A DNA stretch of 64,000 nt from Sporosarcina highlanderae (GTDB lineage: Bacteria; Bacillota; Bacilli; Bacillales_A; Planococcaceae): NCBI RefSeq assembly GCF_030433715.1, contig NZ_JAROCC010000013.1:31820-95819 (forward strand). The letters run 5' to 3'. The notes below the pieces were generated by a model, which saw only the letters and a list, made by a program, of their open reading frames with translations, did not search any database and had not been told where the DNA came from. Every line of letters starts with the position of its first letter. Position 1 is the stretch's first letter. This document shows, in pieces, positions 24,817 to 33,023 of the stretch. The translations under genes and the position numbers were made by a program.

Positions 24817-25617
24817 TTAATCGATAATATGTTCCAATCCATAAATAAGGTCATTTCGGCCGACAACTTTACGGATCGCCATCATGATGCCAGGCATGAA
24901 GCTTTTCCGGCTTAATGAATCATGCCGGATCGTCAATAATTCTCCTTCTCCCCCTAAAAGCACTTGTTGGTGTGCAAGTAATCCAGGAAGTCGGATGCTA
25001 TGGATTTTCATGCCTTCCACGTCTCCACCGCGGGCTCCTTCCAGATGGATTTGCTCTTCCGGATGGCCTTGAATATGTGGTGGTCGATTTTCTTTAATCA
25101 TTTCGGCTGTTTTAACAGCTGTCCCTGAAGGTGCATCTAATTTTCTATCATGGTGCATCTCAAGGATTTCAACATCACCTAAATAACGGGCAGCTTGAGC
25201 GGCAAATTTCATCATAAGCACCGCACCAATCGAAAAGTTCGGCGCGATGATCCCACCGATTCCCGTAGATTCCACCATCATTGAAATCTCATCGAGCTCC
25301 TGTTTAGTAAGACCTGATGTTCCGACTACGGGATGGATGCCAAGCTCCAATGCCTCTTTAACATTTTTAAAAACGGCATCCGGATCAGTCACGTCTAATA
25401 GAACAGCCGGTTGATGCTCCGCCACCAAATCAGCGAGTGAGGTATAAATCGGAATCCCATGTTTCCCGTCATTGACGGAAGAATTATGTAAATGCAACCC
25501 ACCGTATTTATAATCAAGTGCAGCTACCACTTCCGCATCAATTGCTTCTTCAATCGCTTCAATCGCAGTCGTACCCATTCTTCCACGGGCCCCAGCTATC
25601 GCTACTTTAATTTTCAT
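24817..25617 (-). CDS. dapB: 4-hydroxy-tetrahydrodipicolinate reductase
   Basis: NAD(P)H-dependent reductase of the lysine/diaminopimelate pathway, needed for peptidoglycan and, through dipicolinate, for spores. With the ATG at 25617 it has 266 residues. GARGRMG is the dinucleotide loop, EMHHDRKLDAPSGTA the catalytic segment, and VGTSGL and APNFSIGAVLM are conserved. The start overlaps the mazG stop by one base (TGATG); AAAGGATG lies upstream. A TTG one codon earlier is possible but unlikely. Confidence 0.95.
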   Translation of the reverse strand: MKIKVAIAGARGRMGTTAIEAIEEAIDAEVVAALDYKYGGLHLHNSSVNDGKHGIPIYTSLADLVAEHQPAVLLDVTDPDAVFKNVKEALELGIHPVVGTSGLTKQELDEISMMVESTGIGGIIAPNFSIGAVLMMKFAAQAARYLGDVEILEMHHDRKLDAPSGTAVKTAEMIKENRPPHIQGHPEEQIHLEGARGGDVEGMKIHSIRLPGLLAHQQVLLGGEGELLTIRHDSLSRKSFMPGIMMAIRKVVGRNDLIYGLEHIID

Positions 25618-25952
25618 CAAATTTCATCCTTTCTCGTCCAGCGGTCAGCATCGCGTTCTTTAAACTTCTTCAAGACGGTTGATAATGCTGTTTCCAAATC
25701 TATTCCTTGTGAATTTGCAAACGAGATGAGGACAAATAGCAAATCGCCTGTCTCTTCCTCTAAAGAACGGACCTCTTCACTTTCTTTTTTCTTCTTCATA
25801 CCATATACATGCTGGACTTCCCTGGATAGTTCCCCTAACTCTTCGGTCAGCCGTGCAATCAGTTCCATTGGAGGGAAATAGCCCTCTTCAAAACCTGATA
25901 TATAAGTATGAACCTCTTCCTGTATTTCTTTCATTGTTTTGACTTGTTCCAT
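25617..25952 (-). CDS. ypjD: MazG-like nucleotide pyrophosphohydrolase (YpjD)
   Basis: All-alpha NTP pyrophosphohydrolase of 111 residues. The metal-binding ExxE pairs appear in LTEELGELSREV and EEETGDLLFVLISFAN, as in the MazG/YpjD subfamily that cleaves nucleoside or modified nucleoside triphosphates. Substrate unknown. GAAGGGGAA precedes the ATG. It is the first gene of the mazG-dapB-bshA-cca-birA run and is divergent from the ypjC-like gene. Confidence 0.88.
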   Translation of the reverse strand: MEQVKTMKEIQEEVHTYISGFEEGYFPPMELIARLTEELGELSREVQHVYGMKKKKESEEVRSLEEETGDLLFVLISFANSQGIDLETALSTVLKKFKERDADRWTRKDEI

Positions 25953-26054
25953 TTGCTCTATTCCCCTTCATTTGTTATCGTATTCATTCAGTGTACTATT
26001 GTCAAAAATCGGGTATCATTGTCTATGATAGTAGCCTTGAAAGGTGGTCATCTT

Positions 26055-26927
26055 TTGTTTCGCGGAATACGATTCAAAAACATATTTTTCATCATCCTTG
26101 GAGCCGCGATATTCAGCTTTGGGCTTGTTCACTTCAATATTCAGCACGAGCTTGCCGAAGGTGGATTTACAGGAATTACGTTAATTCTTCTATTCGCTTT
26201 CAATTGGGACCCAGCCATCATGAATCTTATTTTGAATATCCCGATGTTCATAATTGGATGGAAGCTGTTAGGAAGAAAAGTATTCATTTATACAGTGATT
26301 GGTACTGTTGCAGTTTCCGTTTTCCTAAAGGTCTTCATGAAATACCAGTACAATATTCACCTTGAAGGTGATATGTTCCTTGTTGCTTTATTTGCCGGTG
26401 TTTTCATCGGTATTGGATTAGGAATCATTTTCCGTTTCGGTGGAACAACTGGCGGTGTAGATATTATCGCACGATTGGCGCATAAATACATAGGCTGGAG
26501 CATGGGAAAAACAATGTTTATGTTCGATGCATTTGTTATTTTACTTTCTTGGGCGGTTTACTTGGATCATCGCTCCATGATGTATACGTTGGTCGCGCTC
26601 TTTGTAGGCGCTCGTGTCATCGACTTTGTCCAAGAAGGGGCCTATGCAGCAAGAGGAGCTTTTATCATTTCTGATTCCCAGGACGCCATCGCTTCCAAGA
26701 TCACATTGGAAATGGATCGTGGTGTCACTGTTTTTAGAGGCTATGGACATTTTACAAAATCTGACCGCGAGATTCTTTATTGCGTAGTCGGAAAAAATGA
26801 AATCATGAGACTGAAAAATATTGTCACCTCAATTGATCCGCATGCCTTTGTTTCCGTCACAGAAGTCCATGATGTACTTGGTGAGGGTTTCACTCTTGAT
26901 GACCAGAAACAGCCATTAGATCATTGA
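26055..26927 (+). CDS. ypjC: YitT-family membrane protein (YpjC)
   Basis: Polytopic membrane protein with a DUF161 (YitT) core of about five or six transmembrane segments and a C-terminal soluble DUF2179 domain (about 210-280). The start is TTG at 26055, because AAGGTGGT ends 6 bases upstream; this gives 290 residues, the length of B. subtilis YpjC, whereas the frame is also open back to 25908 over mazG. The transported substrate or function is unknown. Transcribed alone, ending at a terminator shared with the convergent protease gene. Confidence 0.85.
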   Translation: MFRGIRFKNIFFIILGAAIFSFGLVHFNIQHELAEGGFTGITLILLFAFNWDPAIMNLILNIPMFIIGWKLLGRKVFIYTVIGTVAVSVFLKVFMKYQYNIHLEGDMFLVALFAGVFIGIGLGIIFRFGGTTGGVDIIARLAHKYIGWSMGKTMFMFDAFVILLSWAVYLDHRSMMYTLVALFVGARVIDFVQEGAYAARGAFIISDSQDAIASKITLEMDRGVTVFRGYGHFTKSDREILYCVVGKNEIMRLKNIVTSIDPHAFVSVTEVHDVLGEGFTLDDQKQPLDH

Positions 26928-26944
26928 CCCATTCGTAACCATAT

Positions 26945-26974
26945 AAAAAGCCGACCACTGATGGTCGGCTTTTT
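26945..26974. terminator. Bidirectional terminator between ypjC and the yugP-like gene
   Basis: 8-bp perfect stem (GCCGACCA, loop CTGA, TGGTCGGC) with A5 on the left and T5 on the right, placed between two convergent genes. Confidence 0.92.
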
Positions 26975-26975
26975 A

Positions 26976-27653
26976 TTATTCTTTATTCGTAAAAATCAAC
27001 AAAAGTCGAACTAGTTCCATCACGGCTACCGCTGTGGCAGCGACATATGTCATTGCTGCAGCGCTTAACACTTTCTTCGCATGTGGCTCTTCTTCATTTC
27101 TAATGATTCCAAGCTCAACTATTTGATTCATTGCACGGTTGGAGGCATTGAACTCAACCGGCAGCGTTACGATTTGGAATAGAACACCAACTGCCATAAA
27201 AGCGATTCCAAGTCCTAAGATCGGTTTCGCCATTGGGATTGTTAAGAGCATGCCCGCAATGATAAAAATCCATGAAGCATTTGATGTAATATTGGCTACA
27301 GGTGCCAAGCGATGGCGGAAACGCAAGAACGCATACGCTTCAGCGTCTTGGATGGCGTGTCCGACTTCATGTGCTGCAATAGCAGTGCCTGCAACTGAAG
27401 CTTCATGAAAGTTTTGGGACGATAATGCAACCGTCTTTGTTAATGGGTTATAGTGATCACTCAAAAAGCCTTTGCTTTCAATGACTTTCACATCTTGCAA
27501 ACCATTGCGGTCAAGGATCAGACGTGCAACTTGTGCTCCTGTCATTCCTGATGTCGAGCGTACTTTCGCATATTTATTATACGTACTTTTCACTTTGGAT
27601 TGGGCATATAACGGAAGCAACATAATAATACCCAGGTAAATCAAAAAAGACAT
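26976..27653 (-). CDS. YugP-type zinc metallopeptidase (membrane)
   Basis: Membrane protein of 225 residues with the zinc-protease motif HEVGH at 95-99 and about three to four hydrophobic segments (1-18, about 120-170 and the C-terminus). It matches the YugP-like neutral zinc metallopeptidase family in length and motif. The physiological substrate is not known. In B. subtilis this position between ypjC and ypjA holds ypjB, and yugP lies elsewhere, so this is a local rearrangement. Confidence 0.88.
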   Translation of the reverse strand: MSFLIYLGIIMLLPLYAQSKVKSTYNKYAKVRSTSGMTGAQVARLILDRNGLQDVKVIESKGFLSDHYNPLTKTVALSSQNFHEASVAGTAIAAHEVGHAIQDAEAYAFLRFRHRLAPVANITSNASWIFIIAGMLLTIPMAKPILGLGIAFMAVGVLFQIVTLPVEFNASNRAMNQIVELGIIRNEEEPHAKKVLSAAAMTYVAATAVAVMELVRLLLIFTNKE

Positions 27654-27723
27654 TTATGTTTCCCCTCCCTTTCTATCTGATTCTATTTTATAATGCTCTT
27701 CGAACAACCGCAACTTTTTGCTA

Positions 27724-28329
27724 TTATGCTATAACAGCTTTTCGCTTAATCCTAAATTTCCAAACTACATAAGCTAACAAAATACATGCAATGGATAGCC
27801 AAAACGTGAAATAGCCAATCTTACTCATATGTTTCATTATATCGTAGTAAATTGGCATTTGGCCAAATACATAGTCGATCACATCATTATGCATTGTCCA
27901 AATGGCGGCAATTACAATGTGCTTAAACTCAAATTTATACATTCCGCTATAAAGAATTGCTTGCACTGCCATGGCGAAATGGGAACCGATTAACATCCAA
28001 CCTTGCCATCCGATTTCCCCCACTTCGTTTAGGGTAAGTAAATTCATCACTACTGCCCATAATCCATATTTAACAAGTGTAATAAGGGCCAAAACCTCAA
28101 ACAGTTTAAAATTCTTGCCGATTAACCATCCAATAATGGCAAGTGAGAAAAACAGGCTCGCTGTAGGACTATCCGGAACGAATATCCAGAAAATCGGATC
28201 AGTTATTTTTAGTTGCCACATATACCAATCATAACCGTAAACCGTTCCAAAAATATTGACAAACAATAAAATCCATAAGAATGATTTATGGGTCAAAATG
28301 AGCCATGCCATATTTTTAAGAGAATTCAA
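27724..28329 (-). CDS. ypjA: YpjA-family membrane protein (DUF1405)
   Basis: Integral membrane protein of about 201 residues with roughly five to six hydrophobic segments, matching the DUF1405/YpjA family next to the qcr genes in Bacillales. The start is uncertain. I chose TTG at 28329, preceded by GGGAGAGAGG; the frame also opens at a GTG at 28347 and at an ATG at 28311. No functional residues are recognisable. Confidence 0.75.
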   Translation of the reverse strand: MNSLKNMAWLILTHKSFLWILLFVNIFGTVYGYDWYMWQLKITDPIFWIFVPDSPTASLFFSLAIIGWLIGKNFKLFEVLALITLVKYGLWAVVMNLLTLNEVGEIGWQGWMLIGSHFAMAVQAILYSGMYKFEFKHIVIAAIWTMHNDVIDYVFGQMPIYYDIMKHMSKIGYFTFWLSIACILLAYVVWKFRIKRKAVIA

Positions 28330-28393
28330 AGACCTCTCTCCCAACACTAAATTATGTATAAAGTGAAAACTGTATAACTAACTTGAGTATAGC

Positions 28394-28422
28394 AAAAAAG
28401 AGCCAGTTACCTGACTCTTTTT
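28394..28422 (-). terminator. Intrinsic terminator of the qcrABC operon
   Basis: On the minus strand GAGTCAG, loop GTAA, CTGGCTC (one G-U pair), then T6, directly after the qcrC stop codon. Confidence 0.88.
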
Positions 28423-28430
28423 GCTGTGAA

Positions 28431-29192
28431 TCATTTCAAGTTTTCAAGGAATTCAGCAAGTACTTGCAAATCCTCTTCCGATCCTGTCCACTGATTAGCT
28501 GGCATTGTTCCAATACCGTTATGAGCGATATCGATAATTTCATCAGCTGTCAGACCAGTATTACTTAAAGCTGGCCCTAAACCGCCTTCGAAGGCTTCAC
28601 CGTGACAACTGATACATGAGGATCCAGCATAAATCTGATATCCTTCTGACTCAGGGTCAAATTGAACCTCTTCCCTAATTGCACCTTGTGCTTTCGCTTT
28701 TTCCCAGTCATGGTTCGCAACAGACTCGTATGTCAAATAGAAAATTGCTGCGAATGCAAGAAGCATAAAGCCTGTTGGAAGAGGGCGCTTAAATGGACGG
28801 CGCTCTTTTGATGTATCCATGAATGGTACAAGCATCAATGCTCCAACTGCCAATCCAGGGATGACGATAGCTCCGATAACGTTATATGGTCCGGAAGCAA
28901 ATTCATACTTTAGTAATTGGTACATGAATAGGAAATACCAGTCTGGAACCGGTATGTACATTGTATCCGTAGGGTCTGCTTGTCTCTCAAGCGGCGACGG
29001 ATGGGCAACTGTAATGATTAAATATCCAATAAGGAAGACGGCACCAATCATCCACTCTTTCAAGAGGAAGTTCGGCCAGAATGCTTCTGTCTTACCTGGA
29101 TATTCCGAGTAATCTTTCGGGACGTTCGGCATCTTCCCTTCGGCTTTGATGCGCGAGTCACCAACAAATTTCATGCCTTTTCCGCGTTGCAT
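28431..29192 (-). CDS. qcrC: Menaquinol:cytochrome c reductase cytochrome b/c subunit
   Basis: Fused subunit of the Bacillus-type bc complex, 253 residues. The N-terminal part corresponds to the C-terminal half of cytochrome b (subunit IV), with three membrane segments and PVPDWYF at 81-87, a PDWY version of the quinol-site PEWY motif. The C-terminal part is a cytochrome c domain with heme motif CISCH at 193-197 and a distal methionine in IGTMPANQW. Last gene of qcrA-qcrB-qcrC. Confidence 0.95.
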   Translation of the reverse strand: MQRGKGMKFVGDSRIKAEGKMPNVPKDYSEYPGKTEAFWPNFLLKEWMIGAVFLIGYLIITVAHPSPLERQADPTDTMYIPVPDWYFLFMYQLLKYEFASGPYNVIGAIVIPGLAVGALMLVPFMDTSKERRPFKRPLPTGFMLLAFAAIFYLTYESVANHDWEKAKAQGAIREEVQFDPESEGYQIYAGSSCISCHGEAFEGGLGPALSNTGLTADEIIDIAHNGIGTMPANQWTGSEEDLQVLAEFLENLK

Positions 29193-29246
29193 TATGTCCC
29201 CTCCTTATTCTAATTTCAGACAATCAACAATAAGTGGATGTTGATC

Positions 29247-29921
29247 TTATAGTGGTCCGGAGATACCTTGTCTTCTGATCATGATAAAGTGTGCTGCAAG
29301 CAACCCAAGCAAAGCAGCCGGTAGGAAGAATACATGAATCGCGAAGAAACGAGTCAAAGTTTGCGCACCAAGAATTGTAGAGTCACCTGCAAGAAGGATC
29401 TTGATCTGTTCACCGATAAACGGTACAGATGCGGCGATTTCAATACCAACCTTAGTTGCGAACAATGCTTTCATATCCCATGGCAATAAGTAACCTGTGA
29501 AACCAAGACCTAACATTGTAACGAAGATAAGAACTCCGACAACCCAGTTCAATTCACGAGGTTTTTTATACGAGCCTGTAAAGAATACACGCAGCGTATG
29601 TAGGAACATCATAACAATAACAAGAGACGCTCCCCAGTGGTGCATCCCACGCACAATTTCACCGAATGCCACTTCATTTTGAAGATAGTAAACGGATTTC
29701 CATGCATTTTCAATATCCGGCGTGTAGTACATTGTAAGGAACATACCTGAAAGAATCTGGATGACCGTTACGAAAAACGTCAAACCACCGAAACAATAGA
29801 TGAATGCAGAAAAATGATGTGCAGGGTTTACGTGCTCAGGTACTTCATGGTCAGCGATATCCCGCCAAATCGGGGTGATATCCAACCGTTCGTCAACCCA
29901 ATCATAAATTTTATTTAGCAC
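29247..29921 (-). CDS. qcrB: Menaquinol:cytochrome c reductase cytochrome b subunit
   Basis: Cytochrome b6-type subunit of 224 residues with four membrane helices and paired histidine heme ligands (around MHHWGASLVIV and the FFAIHVFFLPA helix). It corresponds to the N-terminal half of mitochondrial cytochrome b; the remainder is in qcrC. It binds menaquinol supplied by the HepS/HepT/MenG pathway encoded at 41-43 kb. Confidence 0.96.
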   Translation of the reverse strand: MLNKIYDWVDERLDITPIWRDIADHEVPEHVNPAHHFSAFIYCFGGLTFFVTVIQILSGMFLTMYYTPDIENAWKSVYYLQNEVAFGEIVRGMHHWGASLVIVMMFLHTLRVFFTGSYKKPRELNWVVGVLIFVTMLGLGFTGYLLPWDMKALFATKVGIEIAASVPFIGEQIKILLAGDSTILGAQTLTRFFAIHVFFLPAALLGLLAAHFIMIRRQGISGPL

Positions 29922-29943
29922 TTCGGTCGTACCCCCTTACATT

Positions 29944-30447
29944 TTAAACTAATGTGTTTGGAACCGTTTTTCCAAGATAAACATAGCCATCCACGACATT
30001 TACCATATACTCATCGAGTGGTCCAAGTGGTGGAGATCCAGGAATGTTTTTCCCGTTTTTCTCATAACGTCCATCATGGCAAGGGCAGAAGAATTCATTC
30101 TTATGCTTCTCGGACCCTTCCCAGCTCACCGTGCAACCAAGGTGTTTACAGACAGGAGAAAGTGCGATGACTGTATCGCCTTCTTTATAGACCCAAGCGG
30201 TATTCGATACATCAGACTTGTACCATGCATCTTTACGATCCTTAATAGTAAAGTCAACCCGTACAGGAGTTTCGGTCAATTTATCCACTTTTTGCGGAGT
30301 TGGAACGAATTCACCTTCACTTTTTGGTTGCAATACTGGATCGACTGCAAATCGTACCATCGGCATTAACATAGCAGAAGCCATGAATCCACCGACACCC
30401 ATCAACGTATAGCTCAGGAATTGGCGTCTAGACACTTTGCTGCTCAT
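29944..30447 (-). CDS. qcrA: Menaquinol:cytochrome c reductase Rieske iron-sulfur subunit
   Basis: Rieske 2Fe-2S protein of 167 residues. An N-terminal SRRQF segment plus a membrane anchor (about 10-32) look like a Tat-type uncleaved signal. Cluster ligands are C100 and H102 (in CKHLGC) and C121 and H124 (in CPCH), with C105 and C123 as the disulfide pair. First gene of the operon; a 213-base gap precedes it in which I recognise no gene or clear promoter. Confidence 0.96.
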   Translation of the reverse strand: MSSKVSRRQFLSYTLMGVGGFMASAMLMPMVRFAVDPVLQPKSEGEFVPTPQKVDKLTETPVRVDFTIKDRKDAWYKSDVSNTAWVYKEGDTVIALSPVCKHLGCTVSWEGSEKHKNEFFCPCHDGRYEKNGKNIPGSPPLGPLDEYMVNVVDGYVYLGKTVPNTLV

Positions 30448-30660
30448 CAGTTTCCCTCCTCTTACTCCAAAATCAGTCCAACGGACATACTTTTGCTAAT
30501 TGTAATACTAGGACATATCTATGATATATCAATACGAATTTAAATTCAATCATGCGTTCTACGGTAAAAGTAGAATGTGAACAATTCATGAATTTTACAT
30601 AAATCGTGTTAGAACCTAAATAATGACAACTCATTATCCTTTAGATATTCTATCAGCTTC

Positions 30661-31107
30661 TTAGTTTGACCATTTTTCGATGAATTTCGGAAGCACCTGT
30701 CGCAACTGGTCTTCAAGGATTGATTGCCGTAGCGAGGCATCCATACTTTCTAATGGGATGGAAGGCATCCAAATAACTTGTCCAGGCAATTCAAACGTCG
30801 ACCACACATGATCGGTCGTCAAGAAGAAGACGTGCTTGAATGGTGTACCGGAAAATTCTTGAAATGTCGTTTGCACTATAGATTGCAAATCTGATGTAGA
30901 CGTATAGCTGAATGGCGGAGCAAACATCATTCTGCCTTTAAATTGAGTTTCAATTACTGATGCAAGATGCATAACAAATTCCGTCGAAGAAGCGCTTGTC
31001 TTCATCTTATCCAAGTTCATTTCAACTTTTACAAGCGGTATCACTAATGTATCGATATATTCTTTTTGTGATAGATATGTATCCATGTCATTGCCTGTCC
31101 AATTCAT
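30661..31107 (-). CDS. ypiF: YpiF-family protein (DUF2487)
   Basis: Soluble protein of 148 residues of the DUF2487 family found next to qcrABC in Bacillales. No catalytic motif recognised. Preceded by AGGGGGA before the ATG. It follows the ypiB hairpin, so expression may be partly independent of ypiA-ypiB. Its conserved neighbourhood suggests, without proving, a link to bc-complex assembly. Confidence 0.78.
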   Translation of the reverse strand: MNWTGNDMDTYLSQKEYIDTLVIPLVKVEMNLDKMKTSASSTEFVMHLASVIETQFKGRMMFAPPFSYTSTSDLQSIVQTTFQEFSGTPFKHVFFLTTDHVWSTFELPGQVIWMPSIPLESMDASLRQSILEDQLRQVLPKFIEKWSN

Positions 31108-31139
31108 TTCTATTCAGTCCCCCTAAAAAAGTCAAGCAA

Positions 31140-31166
31140 ATGACTCCATCTTGAAGATGGAGTCAT
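31140..31166 (-). terminator. Hairpin between ypiB and ypiF
   Basis: Perfect 12-bp stem (ATGACTCCATCT with AGATGGAGTCAT, 3-base loop) at the ypiB stop codon. The following minus-strand sequence TTTGCTTGACTTTTTT has only a delayed T run, so it may be a weak terminator or an mRNA stability element. Confidence 0.55.
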
Positions 31167-31717
31167 TAGTCCTTTGTAATTTTCATATCATTCAGCATTG
31201 CAGATAGGATTAGGAAGCGTTCCCTATCATTTGCATCAAGCGCTTCATCTACTCGTTTCATCAGCAGATCAAGCGACAAAGAGGCAGCACTTTCCTCTAA
31301 CAGTTTCTCGGCAATTTTACGATCCCGTGCACTTACTTGTAGTTCTGCAGGCAGGAATGGATTTTCCTCCCGAACACTTGCATAATGCGGGCATGCATTG
31401 CTATTTGGAAAATTCAGCTGTATATACATTTTTTCGTCCGGATGAAGACGTAAATCATGAAATGACTTTTCTGCATCCGCGGTCATCAGATTGCCCTTGT
31501 AAAAACGAAATGGGATACTTTCCGAATTAATTGTTGATATCACCATTGCGCGCGGACAGTAATGCACTTCATCCGTAAAGTGGACGTTTTGTAGAAGCTG
31601 TTCATGGCTTAGAAGATAGTTCAGAATCCAAACACATTCCCGACGCTTTAATTTATAGCGCTTTAAAAACCAACGAACAAAGTCTTTTTTGGCAGCGACA
31701 GGAACCATGGCTGTCAT
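31166..31717 (-). CDS. ypiB: UPF0302 family protein YpiB
   Basis: Protein of 183 residues with the UPF0302 N-terminal domain (VPVAAKKDFVRWFLKRY, RRECVWILNYLLSH) and an IDEAL-type C-terminal segment (about 140-178). The start is ATG at 31717, behind AAGGAGGTGTG; a further upstream in-frame ATG at 31735 overlaps the end of ypiA. One base separates it from ypiA, so the two are co-translated. Function unknown. Confidence 0.85.
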   Translation of the reverse strand: MTAMVPVAAKKDFVRWFLKRYKLKRRECVWILNYLLSHEQLLQNVHFTDEVHYCPRAMVISTINSESIPFRFYKGNLMTADAEKSFHDLRLHPDEKMYIQLNFPNSNACPHYASVREENPFLPAELQVSARDRKIAEKLLEESAASLSLDLLMKRVDEALDANDRERFLILSAMLNDMKITKD

Positions 31718-31718
31718 A

Positions 31719-32984
31719 TCACACCTCCTTGTCATTCAACATTTCAAGAAAAGCGGCCCATTCATCATGTTGCGTTAGTGACACAAGCGTCTTAATTACC
31801 TCGATAGCTTCATTCGGTTTCCCTTCATCCAAAAGGAATCTTGCGAATTTATCCAAAAATGATGGATCATCTTTCAATCCAGTATATGCCTTACGGTAAG
31901 ATAGGTATGCATCGGCATATTGTTCCTCTCTTTCTAAAGCAAATGCTTTAAATGCTGAAAGAAGTGGGAGATCCATCTCATCTACTTTCATCTCCGCTAA
32001 AAGATCAAGTAGTTCCTCATCTTGCTCCCTCTCATTATAAAGCGAAGCCAAAGTAATGATTGCATCGATATATTCAGGATCAAGAGCAATTGAATGTTTT
32101 AAATGTTCCTCTGCTTCATCAGGAAGAGCTAATTTTAAAGCAACTTTTCCAGCAGCCAAGCGTAATTCCTTGTCAAATTCATCTCGTGCGATTCCTTTTT
32201 TGTATAGATCGTAAGCTTTCGCGTCCTCACCCAATTGGGAATTAGCTTGCCCCGCAAGCATATAAGCGGAAAAGTAATCCGGATCCATTTCTATCAGGTT
32301 TTCGAGTAATTGAATCGATCGTTCAGGTTGTTTGCTTTGATAATATGCGTATGCTGCACCGAAAACAGTATCGGGACTCTGCTCATCCTCCATAATATTC
32401 TCATAATATGGAATGGCTTCTTCATAGGCAGCACCTGCACTATAAGTTTCGGCAATCCGTAGCGGGATACTGATGTTAGCTATTTCATTGTTCCCCTCAC
32501 TATACAAATCTGAGAACAGTTTAGCCGCTTCAATATACCTACCTGCATCAAGTAAAAGTTCCGCATATGCAAATCGGATGACTGGTTCATATGGGGCCCT
32601 TTCAAGAGCCTCCTTCACCTTACTAAGTGCGGCTTCCGCCATTCCAATCATTTGATAGTAATCTGCTAACGCCATCAACGCTTGAACATATTCATCCTGA
32701 TCGGGCGTCACTTCGGAGAGTAGGAGCAATGCTTCGTCCTCATCTCCAAGTTCAAGCAGTGTAGATGCCCTATCAATTTTCAGCTGTGCTTCGTCCGGCA
32801 TCACTGAGCTCAATGTTTCGTAGATATGATCTGCTTGGCCTATATAGCCGTACTCGACCATCATCCCCGCAACGTCATAGAGAAGGTCAAACTCCTCCAT
32901 TTTTTCTGCGCGATCAATTAATTCATTCATTAAGCGAATATCACCTTCAAAAATCGCTCTTTCAAATTCATGTAACTGCTTCAT
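31719..32984 (-). CDS. ypiA: TPR-repeat protein YpiA
   Basis: Acidic protein of 421 residues made almost entirely of tetratricopeptide repeats (successive helices such as YVQALMALADYYQMIGM and RFAYAELLLDAGRYIEAAKL). No signal peptide or membrane segment. It matches B. subtilis YpiA by length and position before ypiB. It probably acts as a cytoplasmic protein-interaction scaffold; partners are not known. Confidence 0.87.
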   Translation of the reverse strand: MKQLHEFERAIFEGDIRLMNELIDRAEKMEEFDLLYDVAGMMVEYGYIGQADHIYETLSSVMPDEAQLKIDRASTLLELGDEDEALLLLSEVTPDQDEYVQALMALADYYQMIGMAEAALSKVKEALERAPYEPVIRFAYAELLLDAGRYIEAAKLFSDLYSEGNNEIANISIPLRIAETYSAGAAYEEAIPYYENIMEDEQSPDTVFGAAYAYYQSKQPERSIQLLENLIEMDPDYFSAYMLAGQANSQLGEDAKAYDLYKKGIARDEFDKELRLAAGKVALKLALPDEAEEHLKHSIALDPEYIDAIITLASLYNEREQDEELLDLLAEMKVDEMDLPLLSAFKAFALEREEQYADAYLSYRKAYTGLKDDPSFLDKFARFLLDEGKPNEAIEVIKTLVSLTQHDEWAAFLEMLNDKEV

Positions 32985-33023
32985 ATTTTCACCTGTTCCT
33001 TCATGTTGTATACATTAGGAAAA

